Below are positions 8,497-18,232 of a stretch of DNA of 36,016 nucleotides, piece after piece (the first letter of the stretch is position 1; the number at the start of each line of letters is the position of its first letter). The position numbers were made by a program, and so were the translations under genes. The stretch comes from UBA1731 sp963653155 (GTDB lineage Bacteria; Verrucomicrobiota; Kiritimatiellia; RFP12; UBA1067): assembly GCA_963653155.1 (NCBI GenBank), contig CAVJWR010000023.1, forward strand, positions 1-36,016. The letters are read 5' to 3'. The notes below the pieces were generated by a model, which was not told where the DNA came from, did not search any database, and saw nothing but the letters and a program-made list of their open reading frames with translations.

Positions 8497-11108
8497 ATGG
8501 ATTACAATTTCTCCGCCATTGAAAAGAAATGGCAGGCCTACTGGCTGAAGAACAAGACGTTCAAGTGCGATACCTGGGACAGCAAAAAGCCAAAATTCTA
8601 CTGTCTTGACATGTTCCCGTATCCGTCCGGAGCGGGATTGCACGTGGGGCATCCGGAGGGATACACCGCAACCGACATCCTGTGCCGCTACAAGCGGATG
8701 AAGGGCTTCAACGTGCTGCATCCGATGGGATGGGATGCGTTCGGCCTGCCGGCGGAGCAGTATGCGGTGGAGACGGGTACCCATCCCGCCGTGACGACGA
8801 AGAAGAACGTAGACCGCTTCCGCGACCAGATCCGCATGCTCGGCTTCTCGTACGATTGGGATCGCGAGGTCAATACCACAGACCCCAAGTACTACAGGTG
8901 GACGCAGTGGATATTTGAGCAGCTTTACAAAAAGGGACTCGCCTATGTCGCAGAGGTGCCGGTGAACTGGTGCCCCGCGCTTGGCACGGTTCTCGCGAAC
9001 GAAGAGGTCATAGACGGGCGTTCCGAACGCGGGAACCACCCGGTGGAGCGCCGTCCAATGCGCCAGTGGATGCTCAAGATAACAGAGTACGCACAGCGGC
9101 TCATAGACGATCTGGNNNNNNNNNNGGCCTTGACTGGCCGGAGAGCATCAAGGAGATGCAGCGCAACTGGATCGGGAAGTCAACGGGTGCGCTCGTCGAT
9201 TTCAAGGTTGAGGCGGTAGGTGGCGTAAGTGATGTCGTGACGGTGTTCACCACGCGCTGCGATACGCTTTTCGGAGCCACATACATGGTGCTGTCTCCCG
9301 AGCACAGGCTTGTAGCGAAGTGGTTGGAATCTGGCGCTGTGAAGAATGCCGACGAGGTTCGCGCATACCAGAGGAAGGCCGCCGCGAAAAGCGACCTTGA
9401 GCGCACCGAACTCAACAAGGAAAAGACCGGTGTGCGGATTGATGGGGTCGTTGGGATAAACCCGGTGAACGGGGATAGGCTTCCCGTCTTCATTTCGGAC
9501 TATGTGCTTGCCTCGTACGGCACGGGCGCGATCATGGCCGTACCGGCGCATGACGAGCGTGACTTCGATTTCGCGAAGGTTTTCGGCTTGCCCATCTATC
9601 AGGTTGTCGCCCCTGCCACGGGAGGGACGCAACTTGTTGCGTCCGATGCATCTGCGTCGGCGCGCGTTCCGTACACGGGTACGGAGGCTTTCACCGACAT
9701 CGCCACCGGTGTGATGGTCAACTCCGGATTTCTGAACGGCATGGGCGTGGACGCGGCCCGCAAAGCCATGATCGCGTGGCTTGAGGAGAAGGGCGTTGGA
9801 CGCGCCAAGACGCAGTACAAGCTGCGCGACTGGCTCTTCTCACGTCAACGCTACTGGGGAGAGCCGTTCCCCGTGATCCACTGGGAAGATGGCACGCAGT
9901 CGCTGGTGGATGAATCGGATCTTCCGCTCACGCTTCCCGAGCTTCAGGACTACAAGCCCACGGGCACTGGAGAGCCGCCGCTTGCGAAGGCTGAGGATTG
10001 GGTGAACGTCGTTGATCCCACCACTGGAAAGAAGGGCAAGCGCGAGACGAACACGATGCCGCAATGGGCCGGTTCGTGCTGGTACTACCTCCGCTACATC
10101 GACCCGCACAACGAGAAGGCGTTTGCGGATCCTGAGCTGCTGAAGAAGTGGCTACCCGTAGACCTGTACGTTGGCGGCGCGGAGCATGCTGTCCTTCACC
10201 TTCTCTATGCACGCTTTTGGCACAAGGTACTTTTCGATCTCGGACTCGTGCCGACGAGCGAGCCGTTCCACCGTCTCGTCAATCAGGGGATGATCCTCGG
10301 TACGGCGTTCAAGACGTCTCGTGGCGTGCTCATCCCGACGGACAAGGTTGTCTGGCGAGACGGCAAGCCGTATGGCGCAGAGGAGGGCGGAGAGGAAGAG
10401 CCTCTTGTGGAGTTCCCTGCCAAGATGTCCAAGTCGCTCAAGAACGTCGTCAATCCAGACGATGTCGTAAACGACTATGGCGCCGATTCGCTCCGTCTCT
10501 ACGAGATGTTCATGGGGCCGCTTCAGGCTGTCAAGCCATGGTCCACGAAAGGCGTGGAGGGCGTGTTCAGGTTCCTCAAGCGGGCGAACCGTCTCGTCAC
10601 GGAGACGCCTCTGGCGAGCCGCGAGATGACGAAGCCGGAGGCGAAGTCGCTCAATGCGATGATCAAGAAGGTCGGAGACGATCTGGAGGCACTTGCGTTC
10701 AACACCGCCATTTCTGCGATGATGGTGTTCATCAACGATGCCGAGGGATTTGCCAAGGCCGGTCAGGGGCTTCCGCGTGAATGCCTTGAGAAGTTCGTGC
10801 TTTGCCTTGCGCCGTTCGCTCCGCACCTTGGAGAAGAGCTCTGGTCTTTCCTCGGCCATGCCGATTCGCTCGCCTATGAGCCTTGGCCGCGCTACGATGC
10901 CTCCGCGCTTGTCGAGAACGAGGTTGAGATTCCGGTGCAGGTCATGGGCAAGCTTCGCGGACGCATCAGGGTGCCGGTCACGGCCACTGCCGAAGAGATG
11001 CGCACTCTGGCCGAGGCCGCGCCGGAAGTCGCGAAGTTCCTTGAGGGGAAGACCGTTGTCAAGGTGATTGCCGTACCCAAGCGCATGGTCAACTTCGTGG
11101 TGAAGTGA
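8497..11108 (+). CDS. leuS: Leucyl-tRNA synthetase (interrupted by an assembly gap)
   Basis: Class I synthetase that charges tRNA-Leu with leucine in the cytoplasm. The HIGH motif appears as HVGH at residues 49-52 after FPYPSGAGL, and KMSKS is encoded at 10422-10436 within FPAKMSKSLKNVVNP. The CP1 editing domain starts around GRSERGNHPV. A run of 10 Ns at 9116-9125 splits the gene, and the reading frame differs on the two sides. The total is about 870 codons, normal for bacterial LeuRS. The frame break is best read as an assembly artefact, because both halves are intact and the family allows a single residue between ...RLIDDL and GLDWPES. The ATG at 8497 fits the family N terminus (MDYNFSAIEKKWQAYW), though no clear ribosome-binding site precedes it. 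dnaE follows after 1 bp. Confidence 0.93.
9116..9125. other. Assembly gap (10 Ns)
   Basis: Ten Ns lie inside leuS. The codon phase before the gap (CTG then G at 9115) and after it (GGC at 9126) requires a missing length of 2 modulo 3, so 10 is a placeholder. Two missing bases would restore DL-X-GLDWPES. Confidence 0.97.
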
Positions 11109-11109
11109 T

Positions 11110-14100
11110 GTGAGCGATTTCGTACATCTTCACCTGCATACCACGTACTCGCTGCTGGATGGGCAGTGCCAGATAGTCCCGCTTGTCGAGAAGGCCCGCA
11201 AGTGGGGGATGCCTGCGCTTGCCGTCACGGATCACGGCAACCTGTTCGCGCTGAAGGCATTCTACGATGCGTGCCGATCTACGAAGAAGAACTTCGAGGG
11301 CCTACCCAAGATAAAGCCCATCCTTGGGTGCGAGGCGTACATAACCAACCGTAGCCACCTTGAGCGCGACAAGACGGAGACCAAGTTCCACCTCTGTCTT
11401 CACGCCATGAATCTAGTGGGCTACCACAACCTCGTGCGTCTCATATCGGAGGCCCACATCCATGGCATGTACTACAAGCCGCGCATAGACCATGCGCTGC
11501 TTGAGAAGTACCACGAAGGACTGCACTGCTCTTCGGCCTGCATAGCCGGCGAGGTCGCCCGCGCAATCATAGCCGGACGAATGGACGAGGCGGAACGCGT
11601 GGTGCGGTGGTACAAGGATCTTTTCGGGGAGAACTTCTCGCTTGAGGTGATGGAGCACAGGTCGAAGATCCATCCTGAGATGAATGGGGCACCCAATGGC
11701 GTGTGGCATCGTCAGCGGCTTGTCACGAAAGGCGTGATTGAGCTGGCGAAGAAGCTTGACGTGCGCGTAATAGCGACGAACGACGTGCACTTCCTCAACG
11801 CCGACGACAACGATTCACACGATGTGCTGCTTGCGCTCTCCACCGGCAAGAAGATGAGCGATCCGCCGAGGATCGACGATGACGACGCCACGACGAAGAG
11901 GGGCCGTCTCGTGTATACCGGCGAGGAATGGTTCAAGCCGCTGGAGGAGATGGCGAAGATATTCCCCGAGAACCCGGAGTTCATGCGCAACACGCTTGAT
12001 GTCGCCGAACGGGTCGAGGAGTATGCGCTTGATTCTGACGCCATCATGCCGAAGTTCGACATACCGGCATCGTTCGGGACGGAGGATGATTTCCGCAAGA
12101 AATACGACGAAGATACGCTGAAGGGTATGTATCCCGAAGGGCGCGTCGAAAAGTTCGGCGGCTACGACAAGGCCATCCGCATACAGTTCGAGGCCGAGTA
12201 CCTTGCGAATATCGTATGGGCCGGAGCGAAGCGTAGATGGGGCGATCCGCTCCCCAAGGAGACCGAAGAGCGGGTGCAGTTCGAGCTTGACACCATCCGC
12301 ACCATGGGATTCCCCGGATACTTCCTGATCGTGCACGACTACATCGATGCGGCGCGCCACATGGGCGTGTGGGTAGGTCCCGGACGCGGATCCGCGGCCG
12401 GGGCGGCCGTTGCGTATGCGCTCGGCATAACGAATGTGGATCCGCTGAAGTTCGATCTGCTGTTCGAACGGTTCCTGAATCCAGACCGCATATCGATGCC
12501 GGATATCGACGTCGATTTTGACGACTCCGGCCGTGGCAAGGTGCTGGAGTACGTGACGCAGAAGTACGGGCAGGATCATGTCGCGCACATTGTCACGTTT
12601 GGACAGATGGCCCCCAAGAGCGCCATAAAGGATGTCGGGCGCGTGATGGAATATCCCCTTGCGGATACGAACAGGCTTGCCGCGCTCGTCCCCGATACGC
12701 CGAAGATAACTTTCCGCAAGGCCCTCGGAAAGGACAAGAAGACTGGACAGTGGAATTTCCCGGAGGGTGCGAACCTGCAGGCGGCGCTCGATGGCCAGCC
12801 GATAAAGGATGTCGTTGCGCCGGGATGCGAAGGCACCGTAAAGACGCTAATGGAGCGTGCCGTGCGCCTTGACGGGTGCATACGACAGCCTGGCGTTCAC
12901 GCATGCGGCGTCATCATCTCACGCGATCCGCTGATTGATACGCTCCCCGTGATGCCAACGGAGAACGAAAGCCTGCTTACAACGCAGTATGATGGCCACT
13001 ACGTTGAGCCAGTGGGACTCCTCAAGATGGACTTCCTTGGCCTCAAGACGCTCACCGTGGAGAAAGAGTGCGTTGCACTGATAAGGCAGTTCCATGGCAT
13101 CGATATCGATACGGACAAGATACCGGACGATGACAAGGCGACATATGAGCTGTTTGGGCGAGGCGAGACCACGGGCCTGTTCCAGTTCGAATCCGAGGGC
13201 ATGAAGAAATGGCTCATCGCCCTACAGCCGGAGCGTCTTACGGATCTTGTGGCAATGAACGCCCTGTACCGTCCGGGCCCGATGGACTACATCCCGACTT
13301 TCGTAAACAGGAAGCAGGGGCGCGAGAAAATCACGTATGACCATCCTCTGATGGAGATGTACCTCAAGGATACGTATGGGGTCACGGTCTATCAGGAACA
13401 GGTGATGCTTCTGTCGCGGAGGCTCGCCGGATTCACTCGTGGCGAATCCGACAAGCTCCGCAAGGCCATGGGCAAGAAGCTCATGGACATAATGAATGAG
13501 CTCAAGGCGAAGTTCATGAAGGGATGCCTTGAGAACAAGGACTTCCGCGTGGACAAGTGGAAGGACGAGAAGACGGCAAAGGAGCTTATCGAGAAGATCT
13601 GGTCTGACTGGGAGAAGTTCGCGTCATACGCCTTCAACAAGTCGCACGCCGTGTGCTACGCATGGGTCGCATACCAGACCGGGTACCTCAAGGCGCATTA
13701 TCCGGCGGAATTCATGTGCGCCCAGATATCGTCGGAAATAGGAAACTTCGACAAGCTGCCCGGCTTTGTCGCTGAGGCGGCCGCGATGGGGCTTGAGGTG
13801 CGCAGCCCCGACGTCAACAGCAGCTTCGCGCGGTTTACCCCGGTGAAGGGCGAGAAGGCGATCCGCTACGGCCTTGCGGGGATAAAGGGCGTTGGAGCCT
13901 CGGCGGCGGATGCCATCGTTGAGGAAAGGGAGAAGAACGGCCCATACAAGGGCTTCATGGATTTCTGCATCCGCCTTGGCGGCGCAGTGACTGGGCCAGA
14001 CGGCAAGAAGGGCCCTGCGCCATTGAATCGCCGGGTTGTCGAGAACCTGGCGCGATGCGGCGCATTCGATTCGTTTTCCGCCGCAGATCCTGCATTCCAC

Positions 14101-15021
14101 CGGGCCCGCTACTTCAGCAATGCCGAATTCGCGATGCGCCGCGCCGCTGAACTTGCCAAGGAAAAGGGAAGTTCGCAGGGGAGCTTCTTTGACGTACTCG
14201 ACGCAAGCGTCGATACCACCGTGACCGATGACGATCTTGTGGATTGCCCGCGCTGGCTCGCCGCCGAGAACTTCAGGCTTGAACGCGAGTTGCTTGGAAT
14301 GTACCTCACTGGGCATCCCCTTGGCGCGTATGAGCATCTGCTTGGCAAGCTGTCCACGTTCTCCATCGGCAAGCCTCCGCATATCCCGATGATGGAGGAG
14401 GTGCGTTCCGAGCGTCAGGTGCGTGTTCCCGTGCGTTTGGGTGGGCTCTTGAAGTCCTGTCAGGTGAGGATGTCCAAGCCTAAAGGCCCGGAAGGGGAGC
14501 CGAAACCATGGGCGATCCTTCAGATTGATGACAGCCATGATGAGATGGAGGCCTTGGCTTTCGCGGCAAGCTACGAGAAGATGAAGGATTGGATGCCTGG
14601 TGCCGTCGAAACCCCTGTGCTTGTGTGTGGGGAACTCATGCACCGCATGGATCGCACCACGCATGAGGAAGAGGAAGGTCTGCAGTTCCTGCTGAGGGAG
14701 GCCTATCCGTTATCAGACGGCATCGCCACGTTCTCCAACTATCTTCATGTGGATTTGCGCTACGAGGATCCAAGATTGGCTGATATGATGAAGTCGATCG
14801 CGGATCTCGCCATGTCCAACCCAGGTGGATTGCCGCTGCGCATGAACCTGAATTACGCCGACGGCACTGTTGTAGCCGTTGAGCTTGAAGGTGGTGGGGT
14901 CTTGCCGTCTGAGAAGTTCCTGTCGGAACTTGGGAAGCTGGTGGGCAACTGCCCTTGGGGATTGGACGTAAAGCCCGACATATTCGCCGTCCCTCAGCCT
15001 CAAAAGCGCTGGAGCCGCTGA
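11110..15021 (+). CDS. dnaE: DNA polymerase III subunit alpha
   Basis: Replicative DNA polymerase catalytic subunit, 1,303 residues, somewhat longer than the roughly 1,160 of E. coli. The N-terminal PHP domain (FVHLHLHTTYSLLDG, residues 4-18) retains its metal-ligand pattern: H8, H10, D41/H42 in TDHGN, E75 in GCEAY and D225/H227 in TNDVHF. E. coli has lost several of these, so the PHP site may be metal-binding here. The polymerase active-site aspartates D465, D467 and D469 lie in PDIDVDFDD, followed by GVHACGVIIS and the fingers region. A helix-hairpin-helix region (GLAGIKGVG) and an OB-like C terminus follow. The start is GTG at 11110, one base after the leuS stop, which suggests translational coupling. 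The gene ends 7 bp from the convergent tadB stop. Confidence 0.96.
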   Translation: MSDFVHLHLHTTYSLLDGQCQIVPLVEKARKWGMPALAVTDHGNLFALKAFYDACRSTKKNFEGLPKIKPILGCEAYITNRSHLERDKTETKFHLCLHAMNLVGYHNLVRLISEAHIHGMYYKPRIDHALLEKYHEGLHCSSACIAGEVARAIIAGRMDEAERVVRWYKDLFGENFSLEVMEHRSKIHPEMNGAPNGVWHRQRLVTKGVIELAKKLDVRVIATNDVHFLNADDNDSHDVLLALSTGKKMSDPPRIDDDDATTKRGRLVYTGEEWFKPLEEMAKIFPENPEFMRNTLDVAERVEEYALDSDAIMPKFDIPASFGTEDDFRKKYDEDTLKGMYPEGRVEKFGGYDKAIRIQFEAEYLANIVWAGAKRRWGDPLPKETEERVQFELDTIRTMGFPGYFLIVHDYIDAARHMGVWVGPGRGSAAGAAVAYALGITNVDPLKFDLLFERFLNPDRISMPDIDVDFDDSGRGKVLEYVTQKYGQDHVAHIVTFGQMAPKSAIKDVGRVMEYPLADTNRLAALVPDTPKITFRKALGKDKKTGQWNFPEGANLQAALDGQPIKDVVAPGCEGTVKTLMERAVRLDGCIRQPGVHACGVIISRDPLIDTLPVMPTENESLLTTQYDGHYVEPVGLLKMDFLGLKTLTVEKECVALIRQFHGIDIDTDKIPDDDKATYELFGRGETTGLFQFESEGMKKWLIALQPERLTDLVAMNALYRPGPMDYIPTFVNRKQGREKITYDHPLMEMYLKDTYGVTVYQEQVMLLSRRLAGFTRGESDKLRKAMGKKLMDIMNELKAKFMKGCLENKDFRVDKWKDEKTAKELIEKIWSDWEKFASYAFNKSHAVCYAWVAYQTGYLKAHYPAEFMCAQISSEIGNFDKLPGFVAEAAAMGLEVRSPDVNSSFARFTPVKGEKAIRYGLAGIKGVGASAADAIVEEREKNGPYKGFMDFCIRLGGAVTGPDGKKGPAPLNRRVVENLARCGAFDSFSAADPAFHRARYFSNAEFAMRRAAELAKEKGSSQGSFFDVLDASVDTTVTDDDLVDCPRWLAAENFRLERELLGMYLTGHPLGAYEHLLGKLSTFSIGKPPHIPMMEEVRSERQVRVPVRLGGLLKSCQVRMSKPKGPEGEPKPWAILQIDDSHDEMEALAFAASYEKMKDWMPGAVETPVLVCGELMHRMDRTTHEEEEGLQFLLREAYPLSDGIATFSNYLHVDLRYEDPRLADMMKSIADLAMSNPGGLPLRMNLNYADGTVVAVELEGGGVLPSEKFLSELGKLVGNCPWGLDVKPDIFAVPQPQKRWSR

Positions 15022-15028
15022 TTCCCCA

Positions 15029-15703
15029 TCATACTTTGATGGTGACGATCTTGCGGATGAGGAGCCATCCGGCAAGAACCAGCAGGGAAGCCACAAGAAC
15101 GCACATCAAGCCTTTCATGGAGGTGAGGAACGGGATCATCATCCCCGGCTTCATCATCGTCATTATCGTGCAGAGTGCGACCGGCATCAGCGATACGATG
15201 AGTCCTTGAAGTTTGCCTTGTGCGGTAAGTGTGCGCACCTTGCGCTCAATCCGCATCCGCCCCCTGATTGTAGTCGATATGCTGTCGAATATCTCCGTGA
15301 GATTGCCGCCGGTTCGGCGTGCTATGTCGATTGCGGTTGTCACGAGCGTAAGGTCGTCTGACCCGATGCGTCTCTCCATGGACGCGAGCGCGTCATCGAA
15401 GCTCATGCCGACCCGCATTTGCTGGAGGAAGAGCGCGAATTCGTCTGATATGGGGTGTAGATCCGCTTCGGCGACGGACTCGAATGCCTGGGATATGGAG
15501 AATCCTGCTCGAAGGGCGTTGGACATGGTGCTGAGAGCCTCCGGCAGTTGTTCGTCCAGTTTTTGCACATACCGCGCATTTAGCCATTTCGCGTATGCGG
15601 TCTTTCCTCGTCGCCCTGCATCGATGTCCATCTTCATCAGGATGAAGGCCACTATGCCGCCGATGCAGATTGATGCGGCCGATATTATGGCGATTTCCGT
15701 CAT
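15029..15703 (-). CDS. tadB: TadB-like type II secretion system F-family platform protein
   Basis: Inner-membrane platform protein of the Tad/Flp pilus, which works with the CpaF/TadA ATPase to assemble pilin. It has 224 residues: an N-terminal membrane segment (IAIISAASICIGGIVAFIL), a cytoplasmic T2SSF domain around LPEALSTMSNALRAGFSISQAFE and the ARRTGGNL motif, then two C-terminal membrane segments. It is shorter than typical TadB (about 300 residues), and no TadC partner follows. The ATG at 15703 overlaps the cpaF stop as TGATG, implying translational coupling; a GTG three bases upstream (15706) is the alternative start. It is the last gene of the minus-strand cluster and converges on dnaE. 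Confidence 0.88.
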   Translation of the reverse strand: MTEIAIISAASICIGGIVAFILMKMDIDAGRRGKTAYAKWLNARYVQKLDEQLPEALSTMSNALRAGFSISQAFESVAEADLHPISDEFALFLQQMRVGMSFDDALASMERRIGSDDLTLVTTAIDIARRTGGNLTEIFDSISTTIRGRMRIERKVRTLTAQGKLQGLIVSLMPVALCTIMTMMKPGMMIPFLTSMKGLMCVLVASLLVLAGWLLIRKIVTIKV

Positions 15704-17376
15704 CACGGCTGGAATATCCCCGGATCGAGGCTCATGCCCCTGTACCTGAGCGTGTCGAAGAACGTAGGCATCGCACCTGTCGGCTTGAATTCGCCGAGTA
15801 TCTTGCCGTTCTCGTCAATGCCGGTCTGCTTGAATGTGAAGAGATCCTGCATGACTATCTGCTGTCCCTCAAGTCCCGTCACTTCCGTTATGGCCGTCAC
15901 CTTTCGCGAGCCGTCCGCAAGGCGGGATTCGTGCACGATTATGTCGATCGCGCTTGCGATTTGCTCGCGGATCGCGCGTGAGGGAAGCTCCATGCCGCTC
16001 ATCAGCACCATCGTCTCAAGGCGAGAGACCACATCTCGCGGCGAGTTTGCATGAACTGTCGTCAACGATCCGTCGTGACCTGTGTTCATGGCCTGAAGCA
16101 TGTCCAGGGCTTCGCCTCCACGGCATTCGCCCACGATGATGCGATCTGGCCTCATGCGCAGACAGTTCTTCACCAGATCGCGGATCGTCACTGCCCCTTT
16201 GCCTTCGACATTCGGCGGACGCGCCTCCAACCGAACGACATGCGGTTGCTCAAGTTTGAGTTCTGCCGCATCTTCCACCGTCACGATGCGCTCCGTCGGC
16301 GGGATGAAGGAAGATAGGAGATTTAGGAGCGTCGTCTTGCCGGAGCCTGTTCCTCCGGCCACGACGATGTTTTTCCGTAGCTTCACGCATACATCAAGGA
16401 ACATTGCCGCATTTGCGCTCCATGTTCCGAAGCGGATGAAATCCTCGACGGTGAGCTTCTTCTTCGCGAATTTCCGTATCGTTATGGATGGCCCGGATAG
16501 GGAGAGTGGCGGAATTATCGCATTCACGCGCGATCCGTCGCTCAACCTTGCGTCCACATACGGTTGGGATTCGTCTATGCGACGCCCAAGCGGCGCGACG
16601 ATTCGCTCGATGATCGCGAGTACGCTCGCATCGTCCGAGAATTGAAGATCGGTGAGCTGGAGGCGGCCTCCCCGCTCTACGTATACCTGGTGCGGGCCAT
16701 TCACCATTATTTCATTCACGCTATCGTCCGCCAGCAGGTCTTCAAGTGGGCCGAGCCGCAGGGCTTCGTCGAAGACTTCCTTCTTTATCCGTTCAGGATC
16801 GATTGATCTGGGTAGTCTGCCGCTCTTTTCCACCTCGGCCACGATCTCGGATATCTTTTCCTTTGCCTGCCTCTCCAGCCCATCGCGATCTATCCCTGAA
16901 GCCGTCAGTCGCTTCAGATCCATCCTTGCTATGAGTTCTTTCTGGATCTGTTCCCTTACCTTGCGCCTAAGGCTGGCGAGCGGGTCTGGCTTATGCTCGG
17001 TCATGGCCATGTCATGGGATGCGGTTTCCCGCTGCAAATTCTTTTCTTCGCTCGCAGATGGAGTGGGCTTGGCGTCTTCGGAAGGGCTGCCCCTTGAGAT
17101 GCGCATCAGGGTGTTGCCTATCTGCACAATGGAATCGTCGGAGAGCGGCACAATCCCGCTTATCTGCTTCCCGTTTACGTATGTGCCGTTTGCGCTCTTG
17201 AGGTCTTCGATCGATGCGGTTCCGTTGCGCACGACAACGAGTGCGTGCCGTTCCGATACGTCTGCGTACGGCAGACGAACCTTTGCCGCATTCCCTCGGC
17301 CGATTATGTACGCGCCATCGGCCAGTGATTCGGTCACAGGCTGCTGCTCGCCGGGCTTTATTAGTGTGAGCGTCAT
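15703..17376 (-). CDS. cpaF: Tad pilus assembly ATPase CpaF/TadA with N-terminal FHA domain
   Basis: Secretion ATPase that powers Flp pilus assembly at the cytoplasmic face. Of 557 residues, about 1-95 form a forkhead-associated (FHA) domain with GRG at 26-28, SERH at 41-44 and SANGT at 61-65, the loop residues that bind phosphothreonine. A charged linker and a helical region (95-190) lead into the CpaF domain. Walker A is GGTGSGKTT at 341-349, the Asp-box region is VEDAAE (367-372), Walker B is around DRIIVGE (411-417), and the His box is HDGSLTTVHANS (434-445). Most CpaF proteins lack an FHA domain or carry it on a separate protein, so regulation by Ser/Thr phosphorylation is a reasonable inference. 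The gene starts 10 bp after the cpaB stop and overlaps tadB by one base. Confidence 0.95.
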   Translation of the reverse strand: MTLTLIKPGEQQPVTESLADGAYIIGRGNAAKVRLPYADVSERHALVVVRNGTASIEDLKSANGTYVNGKQISGIVPLSDDSIVQIGNTLMRISRGSPSEDAKPTPSASEEKNLQRETASHDMAMTEHKPDPLASLRRKVREQIQKELIARMDLKRLTASGIDRDGLERQAKEKISEIVAEVEKSGRLPRSIDPERIKKEVFDEALRLGPLEDLLADDSVNEIMVNGPHQVYVERGGRLQLTDLQFSDDASVLAIIERIVAPLGRRIDESQPYVDARLSDGSRVNAIIPPLSLSGPSITIRKFAKKKLTVEDFIRFGTWSANAAMFLDVCVKLRKNIVVAGGTGSGKTTLLNLLSSFIPPTERIVTVEDAAELKLEQPHVVRLEARPPNVEGKGAVTIRDLVKNCLRMRPDRIIVGECRGGEALDMLQAMNTGHDGSLTTVHANSPRDVVSRLETMVLMSGMELPSRAIREQIASAIDIIVHESRLADGSRKVTAITEVTGLEGQQIVMQDLFTFKQTGIDENGKILGEFKPTGAMPTFFDTLRYRGMSLDPGIFQP

Positions 17377-17386
17377 GGGCTTCGCT

Positions 17387-18199
17387 TTATTTGGTCACCT
17401 TCATCTGTCGCTTGAGGTTCAGTTCTTCGATCTCAGACCTTATCTTTGCGAAATCGACCTGTGGAAGTTCCTTCTCGAACGTGACATCGCTGCGATTTCG
17501 GAGCGAAAGCGACAGTCTTCCTCTCATCTGCTCCGCGAACGCGAGCATTTCCGCCTCGCGTGGGGTTACTTCAAGAGTGACCGTGGAGTAAGAGCCGTTG
17601 GGAGTGTCGCCGTCCCTGCCCGCCATCTTTGCGGTGATTTTCCCCGTTGCGAGGACGAGGACATTCTGTAGTATTGTGCAGGTGACAAGAGAGGTCTGGT
17701 CTCTTTTCCCGGATTCTTCGCTTGGGAACGTGAACGTGCCGATCACGTCCACATGGTCGTTGGGATTTACCATGCCGGTGACGGATGCCGCGCCTGTGGC
17801 GTTTATCGATACGGCCCTCATGCCCTTCTTTATCGTGGCGGCGAGTCCTACGGTTCTCGGATTGCCGCCTTCGATATCCGCCCAGAATAGCACTTCGCCC
17901 TTGTTGTGTCCAAGCAGGACTCTTCTCCCGATAACGTCTCCGAGGTTTTCCATCGTGAGGGCCTGGCCTCTAAGCCCTGTCTTCGGCACGATTATCGTTC
18001 CAAGCTGTCCCTTTGAGATTACCGTTCCTCCCGGCACGTTCTCGGCATAGCACAGCACTTCCATCACCCCGAATCGCTTTTCGAAACGGGTCTTCATGTC
18101 CGCGATTTCGGAATCCTTTGAGGACAGGTAGAGCCTCGTGAGCAGAGCTGCGATCAGTCCCGCCACCACGGCGGCAATCAAGACGATTTTCTGTTTCAT
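17387..18199 (-). CDS. cpaB: Flp pilus assembly protein CpaB (RcpC)
   Basis: Periplasmic/inner-membrane component of the Tad apparatus, thought to work with the outer-membrane secretin. It has 270 residues. The N-terminal membrane anchor is IVLIAAVVAGLIAALLTRLYL (residues 4-24). A SAF-like segment follows (VLCYAENVPGGTVIS, then GRRVLLGHNKGEVLFW), then the RcpC core with MRAVSIN, VNPNDHVDVIGTF and TVTLEVTPREAEMLAFAE, which are hallmarks of CpaB. No Shine-Dalgarno sequence precedes the ATG; instead TACAAT lies 6 nt upstream. The secretin CpaC that usually follows cpaB is absent, and cpaF comes directly after. Confidence 0.93.
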   Translation of the reverse strand: MKQKIVLIAAVVAGLIAALLTRLYLSSKDSEIADMKTRFEKRFGVMEVLCYAENVPGGTVISKGQLGTIIVPKTGLRGQALTMENLGDVIGRRVLLGHNKGEVLFWADIEGGNPRTVGLAATIKKGMRAVSINATGAASVTGMVNPNDHVDVIGTFTFPSEESGKRDQTSLVTCTILQNVLVLATGKITAKMAGRDGDTPNGSYSTVTLEVTPREAEMLAFAEQMRGRLSLSLRNRSDVTFEKELPQVDFAKIRSEIEELNLKRQMKVTK

Positions 18200-18205
18200 G
18201 GCATT

Positions 18206-18211
18206 ATTGTA
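18206..18211 (-). promoter_or_regulatory. Possible extended -10 element just before cpaB
   Basis: On the minus strand TATGGTACAAT resembles the TGTGGTATAAT elements seen before other genes in the window. It lies in the 33-bp gap between the second TadE-like gene and cpaB. A start site about 7 bases downstream would fall at the ATG, implying a leaderless transcript. I see no -35. Confidence 0.25.
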
Positions 18212-18232
18212 CCATATTTGGATTTGGGTTTG

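Noticed and set aside
8497..11108. leuS as a frameshifted pseudogene.
   Set aside because: The frame change coincides with a run of Ns and both parts keep all motifs, so assembly error is the simpler explanation.
13624..14664. 346-codon minus-strand frame inside dnaE.
   Set aside because: It is fully inside a conserved polymerase gene and has no recognisable domain.
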